Shown: one piece after another, positions 35,409 to 44,128 of the stretch
Layout of the letters: the number at the start of each line of letters is the position of its first letter
Numbering within the stretch: position 1 is the first letter of the stretch
NCBI GenBank assembly: GCA_016794465.1
Contig: JAEUKA010000100.1
Span: 62,001 to 126,000 of the forward strand
DNA length: 64,000 bases
Direction: 5' to 3'
DNA from: Myxococcales bacterium
Lineage (GTDB): Bacteria > Myxococcota_A > Polyangia > Palsa-1104 > JAEUJZ01
Position numbers and translations under genes: made by a program
The notes under the pieces: generated by a model
The model's database searches: none
What the model saw: only the letters and a program-made list of their open reading frames with translations
Told to the model about the DNA's origin: nothing

Positions 35409-38378
35409 GCCGACAGGGACGGTGTTGACCGCCGGCTGGCTGGGGGCTGCCGGGTTCCATGTGCGCACGGTCAGCGTGGTGGGGCCGGTGATGGGGATGG
35501 GGGCGGTGTACTCGAGGGCGCCGAGGGATAGCAGGGGTCCAGGGGCACGGGGACGGGGGTCCGTGCCATTGGTGGTGTAGTAGATCTTGACGCCCGGCAG
35601 CGACTGACTGGGCGAGGAGAGCGTCACCAGGCTGCCTGCGGGGACCTTGCCCTGCGGCAGGCTGGCCACGGCGGGGCGGGTGAAGCGGCTGTCCATGAAG
35701 CTGAGCCGGCTTGCCCACCAGTGCTTGAGCCAGGCGACCTCGCCTGTGTACTGGCCGTTGAAGGTGTTGTTGGTGATGGCGGTGTTGCTGCCAGCAGTCC
35801 GTGGTGGGTTTGCGGGCCACCGGGCCACCGAGCGCTTGGCTGGTGTCCCGGCTGCATCGCCAGGGTTCAGCTGGCTGGCCAGCTCATCGATGCGGGCATG
35901 GATGTTGGCCGTGGCCAGGGTGCCCTGCCGCAGCTGGTGCAGCCGGTCGATCCACGCCTGCCAGAAGTTCACGTCGCGGAACATCTCGCTGTACCAGGGA
36001 TAGGTAAAGAAGTCGGTGCCACCGCCTGCAATCCAGGTGCCCCAGTCAAAGTCACGTCCATCGGTTGACCCCTGCGCACGATCGAAGTCCCAGATCGGGC
36101 CGGCGGTGAGCTTGCCGTAGCGGGACTTGTGCCAGTAGGAGCTGAGGCGGAACGCATCGGCGTTCTTGGTCGCGGTGTTAAGGATGTGGTGGTCGATCAT
36201 GGCGCCGACATCCCAGTACTTGGCGTAGCCGCTGACCGGGTCGTTGAAGGTGGGGCTGCTCAGCACGCTCCAGGCTTCGCCAATGTGACCAGCGAGCCAG
36301 GTGCTCTGGGCGGGGGTGACGCGCTTCCAGGGGTCGAGCGAGACTTCCCGGGGATTGACCCACGCCAGGACGTTGGCACCTGCGCCACCGAAGCTCTGTC
36401 CGGCCAGGGGACGGAGTCCCACCTCGCCCGCATCGAGTCGGTCGACCTTGAACATGTAGCCGCCTTGGACGTTCGGCAGGGCGTTGTCCACGGTGGTGAG
36501 GTTCTCGACGTTCACGCGGTCGCTGCCGCGCGTGATCTTCTCCATGAAGCTGTAGACGCCGAAGTAGTCGCTGCCGGTCAGGGAGCCTTCGATGGTGGTG
36601 GCGAGCGACTGCTCGTTGTGGATGACCTCCACCAGCCTGGTCCGCACGGCGTAGCGGCCCGCCTCGTTGCTCAAGCGGTAGATGAGGTCGTTGTGGATCA
36701 TCGACCGATCGAACTGATAAGGGGCGTGCATGACCCAGTCGGAGTGCGCGGGCATCCCCAAGGGGCTGCATGCCTGATCGATGCCGTGTTCGTCCTGAAG
36801 CTCGACCGCCATCGAGTACTTGAGGGCGCCGGCGGTAGAGGAGCCTCGGCGCTCCAGCCTGCCCGGTGCGACCAGATCGGGTGGGTTGGTCAGGCGCGCC
36901 AGGTTGTCGGGGGCTTTGGGCTCGAAGATCATGACCTGGCCCTCCACAGGGATATCGCTGTCCATCCTCGTGTTCCAGGTGTGGCTGAGGATGAGCGGCA
37001 GGTTCGAGGTGAGGGCCTGGGCAGCCGCGTCGATGGCAAAGTACATCTCGCTGACCAGCGGACCAGCGGGGCGTCCGGGCTCGAAGGCGCGGGCACGCAC
37101 GCGGGTGTTCACGGTGACGGGGATCGGGCTGGCATAGATCGGCGAAGGGGAGCGGAAGACGGTGTGCGTGCCACTGCCGGCAGAGGTGAACACAATGGTC
37201 GGCGCCAGCGTGAGCGAGGCGGACAGGCGGAAGTTGTTTGTCGCCGTGCCAGCCACAACGTAATAGGTAGTACCGGCGGTTAGCCCGGTGGGAAGCATGC
37301 CGCTGGTGCTGACCTGCACGGGATCGCCAGGCTGGAACGTGTGGGGCTGGGTGGCCGTAAACAGGTCTGAGCCAGCCATCGCAGCTCCGGTGGCGGCGTC
37401 ACGGCGCAGAGCAAAAGCGCCGCTCGCGGAAAGATCGATGGCCTGTCCACCGGGCTCTATCGCCAGCTGGAAGGTATTGGGGCTGCGGACTTTGACAAAG
37501 TAGTTGACGGTGCTGACCAAGGGCAGCGGTCCAGTGACCCGTACCAAGTCGCCGTCGGTCAGTCCATGGGCGGTCAGGGTACAGACATCGGTCACGGAGT
37601 CAGCCGTGAAGGTGGCGGCGAGGCCAGCGGTGCCAATGGGCCGAGAGCGGTTGGTGGTGTACCGGATGACGGCAGTCGGCGAGGTGGCCGTGAGGCTGAC
37701 CGGCAAGGGAGTGCCGACATTGAAGGTACGGCTGGTGGGGCTGAAGGTGACGCGCTCGGCCAGGGCCGAAGTGGCATCGTTGGGAGCCCCCGGAGTCGGC
37801 TTGGCAAAGAACGCACTTGTGGCCGCAGCAGTCGGGGTCAGCAGTCCATATGTGACATCAGAAATCTGGGCCGGATAGGGACTCCATACGGGCGGCAGGG
37901 GGACTCCGTCCTTGTTCGTCAGCGCGAGGTATTCGCCCCCCTGGTTGGAACAGCTTCCCCCCGGATCTCCGCCAGACAGGCTGAAGCTGGTGTGCAGCGG
38001 CTTGCCGGCTACCGCGCGGTTCTTGCCGCTGGCAAAGACCACCATGTAGGCCCCGGGTGCGAGCACTGTGCCGGTCGGGAAGGCCCAGCGCTTGCTGTTG
38101 GTCTTGGAGTCGGTGAGGAAGTGGCCGCTGAGGTCGTAGGGCACAGTGTCCGGGTTGTGGATCTCGATCCAGTCCGAGGTTGCGCCATCCTCATCGGTGA
38201 GTCCCTCCTGATTCTTGGCCAGGAACTCGGTGATGAGCGGCGGGGGTCCGGCGATGCTGAAGTCGGCGGGGTCGCTGCCGGCGTCGACCGCCCCGGTGCT
38301 GGTAGTGCCCGAGCAGCCTGCCAGCACCACAGTCAGCGCCATAGACATCATGCCAAGGACGCATCGAGTACACGTCAT
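35367..38378 (-). CDS. Secreted CotH-like protein with lamin-tail and sugar-binding-type domains
   Basis: A 1003-residue lipoprotein (lipobox LAGC, Cys22). A lamin-tail domain covers about 45-185 (ITEFLAKNQEG, DWIEIHNPDTVPYDLSG, APGAYMVVFASG). Residues 205-445 hold a chitobiase C-terminal-like strand region into which two copies of a phage-tail-type motif are inserted (GDLVRVTGPLPLVSTVNYFV; GLTAGTTYYVVAGTATNNF). The CotH kinase-like domain covers about 460-850 (YFGVYSFMEKITRGSDRVN, WDFDRAQGS). A last chitobiase-like domain has IYYTTNGTDPR. CotH folds phosphorylate surface proteins in spore formers. It is alone on the minus strand and overlaps the upstream convergent gene by 42 bp. Confidence 0.87.
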   Translation of the reverse strand: MTCTRCVLGMMSMALTVVLAGCSGTTSTGAVDAGSDPADFSIAGPPPLITEFLAKNQEGLTDEDGATSDWIEIHNPDTVPYDLSGHFLTDSKTNSKRWAFPTGTVLAPGAYMVVFASGKNRAVAGKPLHTSFSLSGGDPGGSCSNQGGEYLALTNKDGVPLPPVWSPYPAQISDVTYGLLTPTAAATSAFFAKPTPGAPNDATSALAERVTFSPTSRTFNVGTPLPVSLTATSPTAVIRYTTNRSRPIGTAGLAATFTADSVTDVCTLTAHGLTDGDLVRVTGPLPLVSTVNYFVKVRSPNTFQLAIEPGGQAIDLSASGAFALRRDAATGAAMAGSDLFTATQPHTFQPGDPVQVSTSGMLPTGLTAGTTYYVVAGTATNNFRLSASLTLAPTIVFTSAGSGTHTVFRSPSPIYASPIPVTVNTRVRARAFEPGRPAGPLVSEMYFAIDAAAQALTSNLPLILSHTWNTRMDSDIPVEGQVMIFEPKAPDNLARLTNPPDLVAPGRLERRGSSTAGALKYSMAVELQDEHGIDQACSPLGMPAHSDWVMHAPYQFDRSMIHNDLIYRLSNEAGRYAVRTRLVEVIHNEQSLATTIEGSLTGSDYFGVYSFMEKITRGSDRVNVENLTTVDNALPNVQGGYMFKVDRLDAGEVGLRPLAGQSFGGAGANVLAWVNPREVSLDPWKRVTPAQSTWLAGHIGEAWSVLSSPTFNDPVSGYAKYWDVGAMIDHHILNTATKNADAFRLSSYWHKSRYGKLTAGPIWDFDRAQGSTDGRDFDWGTWIAGGGTDFFTYPWYSEMFRDVNFWQAWIDRLHQLRQGTLATANIHARIDELASQLNPGDAAGTPAKRSVARWPANPPRTAGSNTAITNNTFNGQYTGEVAWLKHWWASRLSFMDSRFTRPAVASLPQGKVPAGSLVTLSSPSQSLPGVKIYYTTNGTDPRPRAPGPLLSLGALEYTAPIPITGPTTLTVRTWNPAAPSQPAVNTVPVGSGWSAPTVLNYSL

Positions 38379-38518
38379 CGCCTAGCCCTCCCCAGGACAA
38401 CAGCACCAAGGCTCACGCCCTACTCCCGTGCCGATGACGATCGGCCGTCGAGGCGCACAGGACATCGTACGGGCGTTCTCCCTAGCCGGTCAAGGCGAAC
38501 GCTGCCAGCCCCTCTCCG

Positions 38519-38549
38519 TTTGCGGTGATCGCCATCCCGACGATAGAAT
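38519..38549 (+). promoter_or_regulatory. Possible sigma-70 promoter
   Basis: TTGCGG (38520-38525) and TAGAAT (38544-38549) are 18 bp apart, upstream of the large CxxCH-propeller lipoprotein gene. Only the -10 is a good match. Start would be near 38556, leaving a 50-nt leader. The rest of 38379-38607 shows nothing notable. Confidence 0.3.
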
Positions 38550-38607
38550 GTCAAGGTCCTCGCTTTGGGAACTCTCTCCGTCATCTACCTAGTCTGGAGT
38601 GTTCACG

Positions 38608-40632
38608 ATGAGAACTTGGAAGCTCTTTGGGAGCCTTGGCCTACTTAGCACCGCTCTCGTATTCGCTTGTAACAACAGCAGCATTGGCTCGGATGGCTGC
38701 GCCGATCCAGCCGCCGACCCCAGCACCTGCGTGCCGGTCTGTACCGACCCCAATGGCTGCATGACTCCGACCGCTCCGGAGTTTGAATCGATCAACATCT
38801 CACCCAGCCCGGTGATGATCAGCGCCAGCGGCCAGCCAGTCACCCAGCAGCTGAGTGCCACTGGAACCCGCGCGGACGGAACCACCAGCAGTCAGCTCAT
38901 CGGTGTCAGCTGGTCGGCACCCGCCAACGCCATCGGGACGGTCGATGCAAGTGGTCTGTTTACTGCCAACGGCACCATTGGTGGCACGGTCGAAGTGACC
39001 GCGAGCTACGTCACCAATGGCGTCACTCTGACCAAGACGGTCAACGTCACGGTCAACATCGCTCAGGTCGCCATCACGCCAGGCACCGACCCAGCCGCCG
39101 CAAACAACTTTACCGGCACCCCGACCCTGGACCTGACCAAGGCCGCCGGCATCGTCTACCCCCTAAACGACGTGATGATGCCGCAGAACGTCTATCCGGC
39201 CAACATCCAGTGGACGATGGGCGCGGTGGGGGACATCTTCCGCGTGACCATCACCAAGCCGAACATGACGTTTACGGCGTACGTTGGGCACAACACTGCG
39301 GCGTTTACCTCCAACTATCTTGCCGACGCCAAGGGCTGGAGAGGGATCGCCCAGAGCAACACCGATGACCCAGCCGTGCTGACGGTCGACCGCTGGGAAA
39401 AAGCGACCGGCAAGGTGTGGAGCGGCAACCCAGTCAAGCTGAACTTCGCCAAGGGCTCTCTGCTTGGCACCATCTATTACTGGGACATCAACGTCGGCAA
39501 GATTCGCAAGATTCAGGACGGCACCGCAACGGCCACCGACCTTCTGCCCAACCCCCCGGCATCCCCGACCAGTGGCGAGCGCTGCGTCGGCTGCCACACT
39601 GTCTCACGCGATGGCCGCTACATGGTCGGTCGACTCGGCGGCGGCATCAACTACGGCGGCATCTTCGACCTGACCGCCAACTTGACGACCAACCCGGCCC
39701 CGACCACCTACCCGGTGACGACCGCCACCCAGCCCTTCTACTTTTCGTCGTTTAGTCCCGATGCCAAGCGGCTGGTCGTGGTCAACCCGAGCGGCGGCAA
39801 CCTGATGTACTTCATCGATACTGCCACCGGCAAGCCCGTGCCCCTCGGCGCTGGCAGCAGCCCCCTGCCAACCGGCAGCACCTATCCCAACTGGTCGCCC
39901 GATGGCAAGTCGATTGCGATTGCCAGTGAGGCCAACGGGGACGGCACGGACTTGTCGGTTGCCAACCTCTCGGTGCTGCCCGTCACGGGACCAGACACCG
40001 TCGGTCCGATCGTGAGAGTCCATACTGCCAACACGGTTCCGGGAGCGACCCAGAACAGCTACCCAACGTGGTCGCCCGACTCGAAGTGGATTGCCTTCCA
40101 GAATGGCACCAGCCCGCGCAGCGACAACCAGCGGCCTGGCTCGCTGTTCATGATCAGCCCGACGGGTACCAACCTGATCAAGCTCGTCAACGCGATGGGA
40201 GGACAGACTGCCAAGGTGTTCTTCCCGAACTTCTCTCCGTTCAACGTCGGCGGGTACTTCTGGGTCAGCTTCATCAGCGAGCGTGACTACGGCAATAACA
40301 AGGTCGGAACTGCGGGCACCAGTCGTCAGCAGCTGTGGGTGGCCGCGATCAAGAACGCGCCAGTGCCAGGACAAGACCCAAGCTTCGTTCCGTACTGGCT
40401 TCCTGGTCAGGATGTCGCGGCGAAGAACATCTCGGCGTACTGGGCTCCGGTGGCGTGCCGTCAGGATGGCGCGGCGGCGGATGTCAGCACGCAGTGCTGC
40501 TCGGGAGTGGCAGTAGGCGGAAAGTGCGTCAGTCCCCAGACCTGCATCGGAACCGGCCAGACCTGCGGTGGTGGTGGATGCTGCGCGGGGCTCGTGTGTA
40601 GCGCCAACATCTGTCAGCAGCCAGTTGGCTAA
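38608..40632 (+). CDS. Large lipoprotein: Ig-like domain, CxxCH motif, TolB-like propeller, Cys-rich tail
   Basis: A 674-residue lipoprotein (LVFAC, Cys21). Residues 55-155 form a BIG2-type Ig-like domain (VSWSAPANAIGTVDASGLFTA). A heme c-type motif CVGCH is at 326-330, directly before a WD40/PD40 (TolB-like) propeller at about 335-620 with repeats such as FSSFSPDAKRLVV, YPNWSPDGKSIAI and YPTWSPDSKWIAF. The last 45 residues have 11 cysteines in a knottin-like pattern (QCCSG, CIGTGQTCGGGGCC). One covalent heme on a cell-surface propeller is plausible if the cytochrome c maturation system handles it. The ATG 38608 sits 9 bases into a frame that opens with GTG; it gives the better leader. Confidence 0.85.
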   Translation: MRTWKLFGSLGLLSTALVFACNNSSIGSDGCADPAADPSTCVPVCTDPNGCMTPTAPEFESINISPSPVMISASGQPVTQQLSATGTRADGTTSSQLIGVSWSAPANAIGTVDASGLFTANGTIGGTVEVTASYVTNGVTLTKTVNVTVNIAQVAITPGTDPAAANNFTGTPTLDLTKAAGIVYPLNDVMMPQNVYPANIQWTMGAVGDIFRVTITKPNMTFTAYVGHNTAAFTSNYLADAKGWRGIAQSNTDDPAVLTVDRWEKATGKVWSGNPVKLNFAKGSLLGTIYYWDINVGKIRKIQDGTATATDLLPNPPASPTSGERCVGCHTVSRDGRYMVGRLGGGINYGGIFDLTANLTTNPAPTTYPVTTATQPFYFSSFSPDAKRLVVVNPSGGNLMYFIDTATGKPVPLGAGSSPLPTGSTYPNWSPDGKSIAIASEANGDGTDLSVANLSVLPVTGPDTVGPIVRVHTANTVPGATQNSYPTWSPDSKWIAFQNGTSPRSDNQRPGSLFMISPTGTNLIKLVNAMGGQTAKVFFPNFSPFNVGGYFWVSFISERDYGNNKVGTAGTSRQQLWVAAIKNAPVPGQDPSFVPYWLPGQDVAAKNISAYWAPVACRQDGAAADVSTQCCSGVAVGGKCVSPQTCIGTGQTCGGGGCCAGLVCSANICQQPVG

Positions 40633-40652
40633 TCGCCCCTCCTCTTCGCAGC

Positions 40653-40679
40653 ATATTAGACCTCTCTAATTCCTAATAT
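40653..40679. terminator. AT-rich inverted repeat between convergent genes
   Basis: ATTAGA-CCTC-TCTAAT forms a perfect 6-bp stem (40655-40670) nested with ATATTAG/CTAATAT (40653-40659 and 40673-40679). It is the most AT-rich spot in the neighbourhood and lies between two convergent stops. A role as bidirectional terminator is possible although it lacks a T-run. Confidence 0.35.
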
Positions 40680-40694
40680 CTGAAGGTCCACCAG

Positions 40695-41198
40695 CTATGG
40701 CATGTCTCGACCGACATCGCCATCTGGACTGACCGCTCGCAGCTTGAGCAGACCGCGAACTTCCACTTGGCGAATGCGCTCGCGGGTGAGATTCAAAATG
40801 GCCCCGACTTCTTCGAGCGTAATCCCGCCCCGGTCGGCCACATCGAGTGCGCACGTCTCGCGCATCTCGGTAAGTTCTTTGTCCGGAAAGTTCAGCTTGA
40901 TGCTGCCCGTCTCTGGATTGACATCGAGAAACAGGTGGTGCTTGCAGGACACCCACGGACAGGGCCGCTGCCCGCCCGCGCAGTCTGCCCGCGACTGTGG
41001 CCGGTCGGCTTCGTCAATCACCGGAAGCAGAGCCGCTTCGCGTAGCTCCTCTTTGGTCAGTCGGCGTGGAGCGATGGTCTTGCTACGTGACCGCTTGTGA
41101 TGCTTGCGCACCTTGCGGCTGACCTCCGGGGTGGTGCCGCCATCGCTCTCGGTGCTCTCGGACGGGGTTGCGTCCGGTGGTTGGGTAATGTCGTGCAT
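40695..41198 (-). CDS. Sigma region 4-like DNA-binding protein with four-Cys motif
   Basis: A 167-residue protein. The C-terminal 45 residues match region 4 of sigma-70, the -35 recognition helix-turn-helix (TLEEVGAILNLTRERIRQVE). Regions 2 and 3 are missing, so it cannot act as a full sigma factor. Before it are Cys73, Cys80, Cys85 and Cys116 (RPCPWVSCKHHLFLDV), a constellation seen in related short myxobacterial and phage proteins that could hold zinc or an Fe-S cluster. The N-terminal 50 residues are basic. It may bind promoters or RNA polymerase in a redox-dependent way. The MerR-like gene upstream is 43 bp away on the same strand. Confidence 0.85.
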   Translation of the reverse strand: MHDITQPPDATPSESTESDGGTTPEVSRKVRKHHKRSRSKTIAPRRLTKEELREAALLPVIDEADRPQSRADCAGGQRPCPWVSCKHHLFLDVNPETGSIKLNFPDKELTEMRETCALDVADRGGITLEEVGAILNLTRERIRQVEVRGLLKLRAVSPDGDVGRDMP

Positions 41199-41241
41199 AC
41201 TGCTCCTCTCTGCATTCCGCCCGGTGGTAACACCACCTCAT

Positions 41242-41967
41242 CTACAAAAGTTCGTCGCTGCCACCGCCGGCCCCGAAGGCCCGCTGTCTGGCAGCTCGCT
41301 CCAGCGGCGATACCAGCTCGCGCTCGAGCGCCTCAATCCGTAACACGAGGTCGCTGCCTAGCTTGCGCACCGCGACCAGCTCTCGATTCATCGCCCGCTT
41401 TCGCTCAGCCGAAAACTGCCCGCCCGTGAGCTCTCGTGAAAGCCCATCGAGAAGCCCGCCGAGCACGCGCTGCAGTCCGTCGATCTCATCGGCGAAGCGC
41501 AGAAACGAGCGCTGGATGTCCTCGATGGTGTAGTGCGCAGCCAGCATCTGCCGAATCGTGTTAAGCCGCCGCACCGTCGTTGCTGGATACATTCCCAGCG
41601 AGCCTTGATGCTTGCCCTTCCGTCCGACCCGTCGGCTGCGGCCAAGCAGTCCCAGCTGCACGTACTTGCGAAACGTCGCCTCCGAGACATGAATCCCCCG
41701 CGCACCGAACGCGGACAGCACCTGCGATAGCGTCATTCCCTCGGGATGCTGCTGCTCCAGTTCGTTTAGCTCGGCCTCGACAAGGTGAGTACGCAAGCGA
41801 CTGGCTGCTGGGCGACCCCGCACAGGACGACGAGCCACCGCCGTGCGGGAGTTCGTCATAACCGGTGGTGTCAGCAGCTCTTCGCTCAGCACAGCTTCGT
41901 TCCTTTTCGTGGTGTTGCGGCGGACCGGCTTCGTTCCCGAGGGTTTCGTTTCGCGTCTTTGGCCCAT
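41242..41967 (-). CDS. MerR-like transcriptional regulator
   Basis: A 241-residue regulator. After a basic low-complexity N-terminus (about 1-75), residues 77-155 form a MerR-type winged helix: MTLSQVLSAFGARGIHVSEATFRKYVQLGLL, wing GRKGKHQGSLGMYP, and RRLNTIRQMLAAHYTIEDIQ. A long helix follows for dimerisation, then a coiled-coil-like C-terminus. There are no Cys ligands for metal sensing. An ATG at 42003 would add 12 residues but would overlap the likely promoter (TTGCCG-N18-TACATT, -10 at 41992-41997), so I prefer ATG 41967. It is probably expressed with the four-Cys region 4 protein downstream. Confidence 0.8.
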   Translation of the reverse strand: MGQRRETKPSGTKPVRRNTTKRNEAVLSEELLTPPVMTNSRTAVARRPVRGRPAASRLRTHLVEAELNELEQQHPEGMTLSQVLSAFGARGIHVSEATFRKYVQLGLLGRSRRVGRKGKHQGSLGMYPATTVRRLNTIRQMLAAHYTIEDIQRSFLRFADEIDGLQRVLGGLLDGLSRELTGGQFSAERKRAMNRELVAVRKLGSDLVLRIEALERELVSPLERAARQRAFGAGGGSDELL

Positions 41968-42329
41968 CCGTGCCGCCCAACTGATGTTTTCAATGTATTC
42001 CATTCAATAGAATCGCGGCAAGCGAAAAATGCGAGCTCAACCAATTGGTTAACTGCTTATCTCGTCGCTGGTCTGGCTTGGCTCGCGCTGCCAACAGCGG
42101 CTTTCGCGAGCGGCTACATCCCAGCAGATCCGGCTGACAGGGCCTAAAATAGCTCAGCGACGGAAATTCGACGGAAGAGTGGTGCGCGCACCCAAGCGGA
42201 GGTAGCCAAGCGACGCCACAGACGGGCCGATCGACTGCCAGAGCCCGCGCGCGCAGCCAAGACAGCGGCCTCGGCTTCCTGCTATCGTAATAAAGGAATC
42301 TCGACGCTCATCGAGTCCAGGCCGGGCAG
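41968..42329. other. Intergenic region between MerR-like and kinase genes
   Basis: About 360 bp. It holds the likely MerR promoter, the perfect 12-bp palindrome AACCAATTGGTT (42039-42050), which is a possible autoregulatory operator, and an open frame ending at 42147 that reads like a signal peptide (AYLVAGLAWLALPTAAFASG) but has no start codon in the gap. CTATCGTAATAAAGG at 42282-42296 may serve the kinase gene. Confidence 0.45.
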
Positions 42330-43871
42330 ATGACGGAAACCGCCGCCCACAGCTCGCAACAGCCTTTCGAGCCACCGCTCACGACGCTTGGCAAGTACTG
42401 CCCAAGCTGTCACAGCGTCTATTTGCCCCCCGAGGCTGAGGCCAACTACTGTGCCAAAGACGGCGCCCAGCTGCTGATCGAGCAGCGCATCTTTGGTGGC
42501 AAGTACGTCCTCGGTGAGCCGCTCGGATTTGGCCACATGAGCGAGGTCTACGTCGCCACCCAGGCGAGCATCGGACGACGAGTCGCACTCAAGCTGCTAC
42601 GCAGTGAGCACGCCACCAGTGGAGAGATGCGCAAGCGCTTCGAGAGAGAGGCCCAGATTGCCAGCTCGCTCGATCACCCAAACGCCGTCACCATCTTCGA
42701 TAGCGGCCACACCAGCGACGGCCAGAGCTATATCGCGATGGAGCTGCTGAGCGGCGAAACGCTCGACCGAGTCATTCAGCGCGAAGCCCCGATGTCGCTG
42801 CCACGCGCACTTGAGCTGCTAATCCCCGCCGTCCGAGCCCTCGCCGCCGCCCACAGCCACGGGATCATTCATAGAGACGTGAAACCCGAAAATATTTTTG
42901 TGGCTCGGAAGCCGCTTTCGGTGGGCGCGGAGGAGGTTGTCAAGGTTCTCGACTTTGGCATCGCGCGGGTGTTGGGACGGAAGACGCGGGTGACCTCGAC
43001 GCAGACTGCGCTGGGCACGCCGCACTACATGGCGCCGGAGACGCTCCAAGGCGAGGAAGCCACCACCCAGTCGGATGTCTATGCGGTGGGCGTCATCCTC
43101 ACGGAGATGCTTACCGGCAAGCTGCCGTGGGGGGAAAGCAGTCGCTCGGATGTCTCGGCAGTGATGGCACGGATGGTGTCTCAGCCTCATCGGCTGAGTG
43201 CACTGCTGCCGGGAACGCGTCATCCGCCGGATCTGCAGCCGGCACTCGACCAGTTTCTGTCGCAACAGCTGGAGGACCGACCGGTGGACTGCGCGGTGGC
43301 ACTGCACATCCTGCTACAGCTGAGCAGTCCGAGTGGCACGTCGCTACCGCCCGCCGCGTCGTCGATTTCTCTGCCGCCGCTTAGTGACTCGCGGCCCGGG
43401 CCAATCACCCTCCCCGCCCCAGATTCGTCCCCGCTGGTGGAGACGCCTAGCCAAGAGCGCGCCACGCGGCCAATGCGCAGCGCAACTGCTGTGATGAACA
43501 GTCACCGCTCCCAACACACTTCGGACCGCTCGCGCTGGCTGGTGGTGGTGCTGGCGATGGTGGGTAGCCTGGTGACGCTGTGGCTGTTCAAAGCGAAGGT
43601 GCGGTCGCTGCCGAAGTCTCCAGCGCTGGCCGCAGCGATTGCCCCGGCACCGCAGCGGCGCCTGTTTGTTCCAGACGGCGCAACCACAGCAGAACCTCCG
43701 CCAGCGGGTGAACCTACAGAACCTCGCAAAACAGAGCCGCTCAAACCGGAGCCCGTTCCGCAGGTCGCAAAGCCATCCCCTGACAAGAGCAAGCGCCCAT
43801 CAAGAGGACACCGCGAAAAGCCAGTCGACCCCCCGAACCTGGCATTTCCCCTTGATACCAAGGGCTACTAA
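42330..43871 (+). CDS. Ser/Thr protein kinase with N-terminal zinc ribbon and C-terminal membrane anchor
   Basis: A 513-residue Hanks-type kinase. The N-terminus has a short ribbon CPSC (24-27) with Cys41 in CAKDG, typical of myxobacterial kinases. The kinase domain (about 58-325) has LGFGHMSEVYV at 65-75 (third loop Gly replaced by Ser), Lys88, HRDVKPEN at 181-188, DFG at 208-210 and GTPHYMAPE near 229. A Ser/Pro linker leads to one membrane segment at about 392-411 and a 100-residue Pro/Lys-rich periplasmic tail. It should be active. The kinase ends 4 bp before the 3' end of the convergent tRNA gene. Confidence 0.95.
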   Translation: MTETAAHSSQQPFEPPLTTLGKYCPSCHSVYLPPEAEANYCAKDGAQLLIEQRIFGGKYVLGEPLGFGHMSEVYVATQASIGRRVALKLLRSEHATSGEMRKRFEREAQIASSLDHPNAVTIFDSGHTSDGQSYIAMELLSGETLDRVIQREAPMSLPRALELLIPAVRALAAAHSHGIIHRDVKPENIFVARKPLSVGAEEVVKVLDFGIARVLGRKTRVTSTQTALGTPHYMAPETLQGEEATTQSDVYAVGVILTEMLTGKLPWGESSRSDVSAVMARMVSQPHRLSALLPGTRHPPDLQPALDQFLSQQLEDRPVDCAVALHILLQLSSPSGTSLPPAASSISLPPLSDSRPGPITLPAPDSSPLVETPSQERATRPMRSATAVMNSHRSQHTSDRSRWLVVVLAMVGSLVTLWLFKAKVRSLPKSPALAAAIAPAPQRRLFVPDGATTAEPPPAGEPTEPRKTEPLKPEPVPQVAKPSPDKSKRPSRGHREKPVDPPNLAFPLDTKGY

Positions 43872-43875
43872 CGAG

Positions 43876-43949
43876 TGGGTGCACCTGGATTCGAACCAGG
43901 GACCTCAGCCTTATCAGGGCTGCGCTCTAACCAACTGAGCTATGCACCC
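43876..43949 (-). tRNA. tRNA-Ile (anticodon GAU)
   Basis: The minus strand folds as a full cloverleaf of 74 nt: acceptor GGGTGCA/TGCACCC, D arm GCTC-GAGC, anticodon stem CAGCC/GGCTG with loop CTGATAA (anticodon GAT), T arm CCTGG-TTCGAAT-CCAGG, discriminator A. No CCA is encoded. It is a solitary tRNA, not part of an rRNA operon here. Confidence 0.97.
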
Positions 43950-43971
43950 AAAGCGCGTGTGAGGATTGGCT

Positions 43972-44000
43972 TACTAACATGCCGTTTTTGGAGCTGTAAA
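43972..44000 (-). promoter_or_regulatory. Possible tRNA promoter
   Basis: On the minus strand TTTACA (44000-43995) and TTAGTA (43977-43972) are 17 bp apart, about 22 bp before the mature tRNA 5' end. The -35 matches five of six bases; the -10 is weak. Confidence 0.35.
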
Positions 44001-44128
44001 GAAAAATCCTCGGGCGCTTCTTTTTTTGTCGGAGAGCGGTGGGCAGTAGCGAAACGGAGCGGTTCCTCGCAGTGAATCCGCAGCCAGAGCAGCCGCGTCA
44101 CTTCGTCACTGCCGACCAAAAAACAGCG

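Noticed and set aside
43876..43949. tRNA-associated integration site
   Set aside because: No integrase, no duplicated tRNA 3' end and no composition break next to the tRNA.
43639..43951. Short plus-strand frames ending in DSNQGPQPYQG
   Set aside because: This is the well-known false translation of a tRNA gene read backwards; the region is tRNA-Ile.
43981..44040. Rho-independent terminator of the HMG-CoA synthase gene
   Set aside because: A T/A-rich pair AAAGAA/TTCTTT surrounds a GC core, but the stem is weak and A/T only, so I could not support it.
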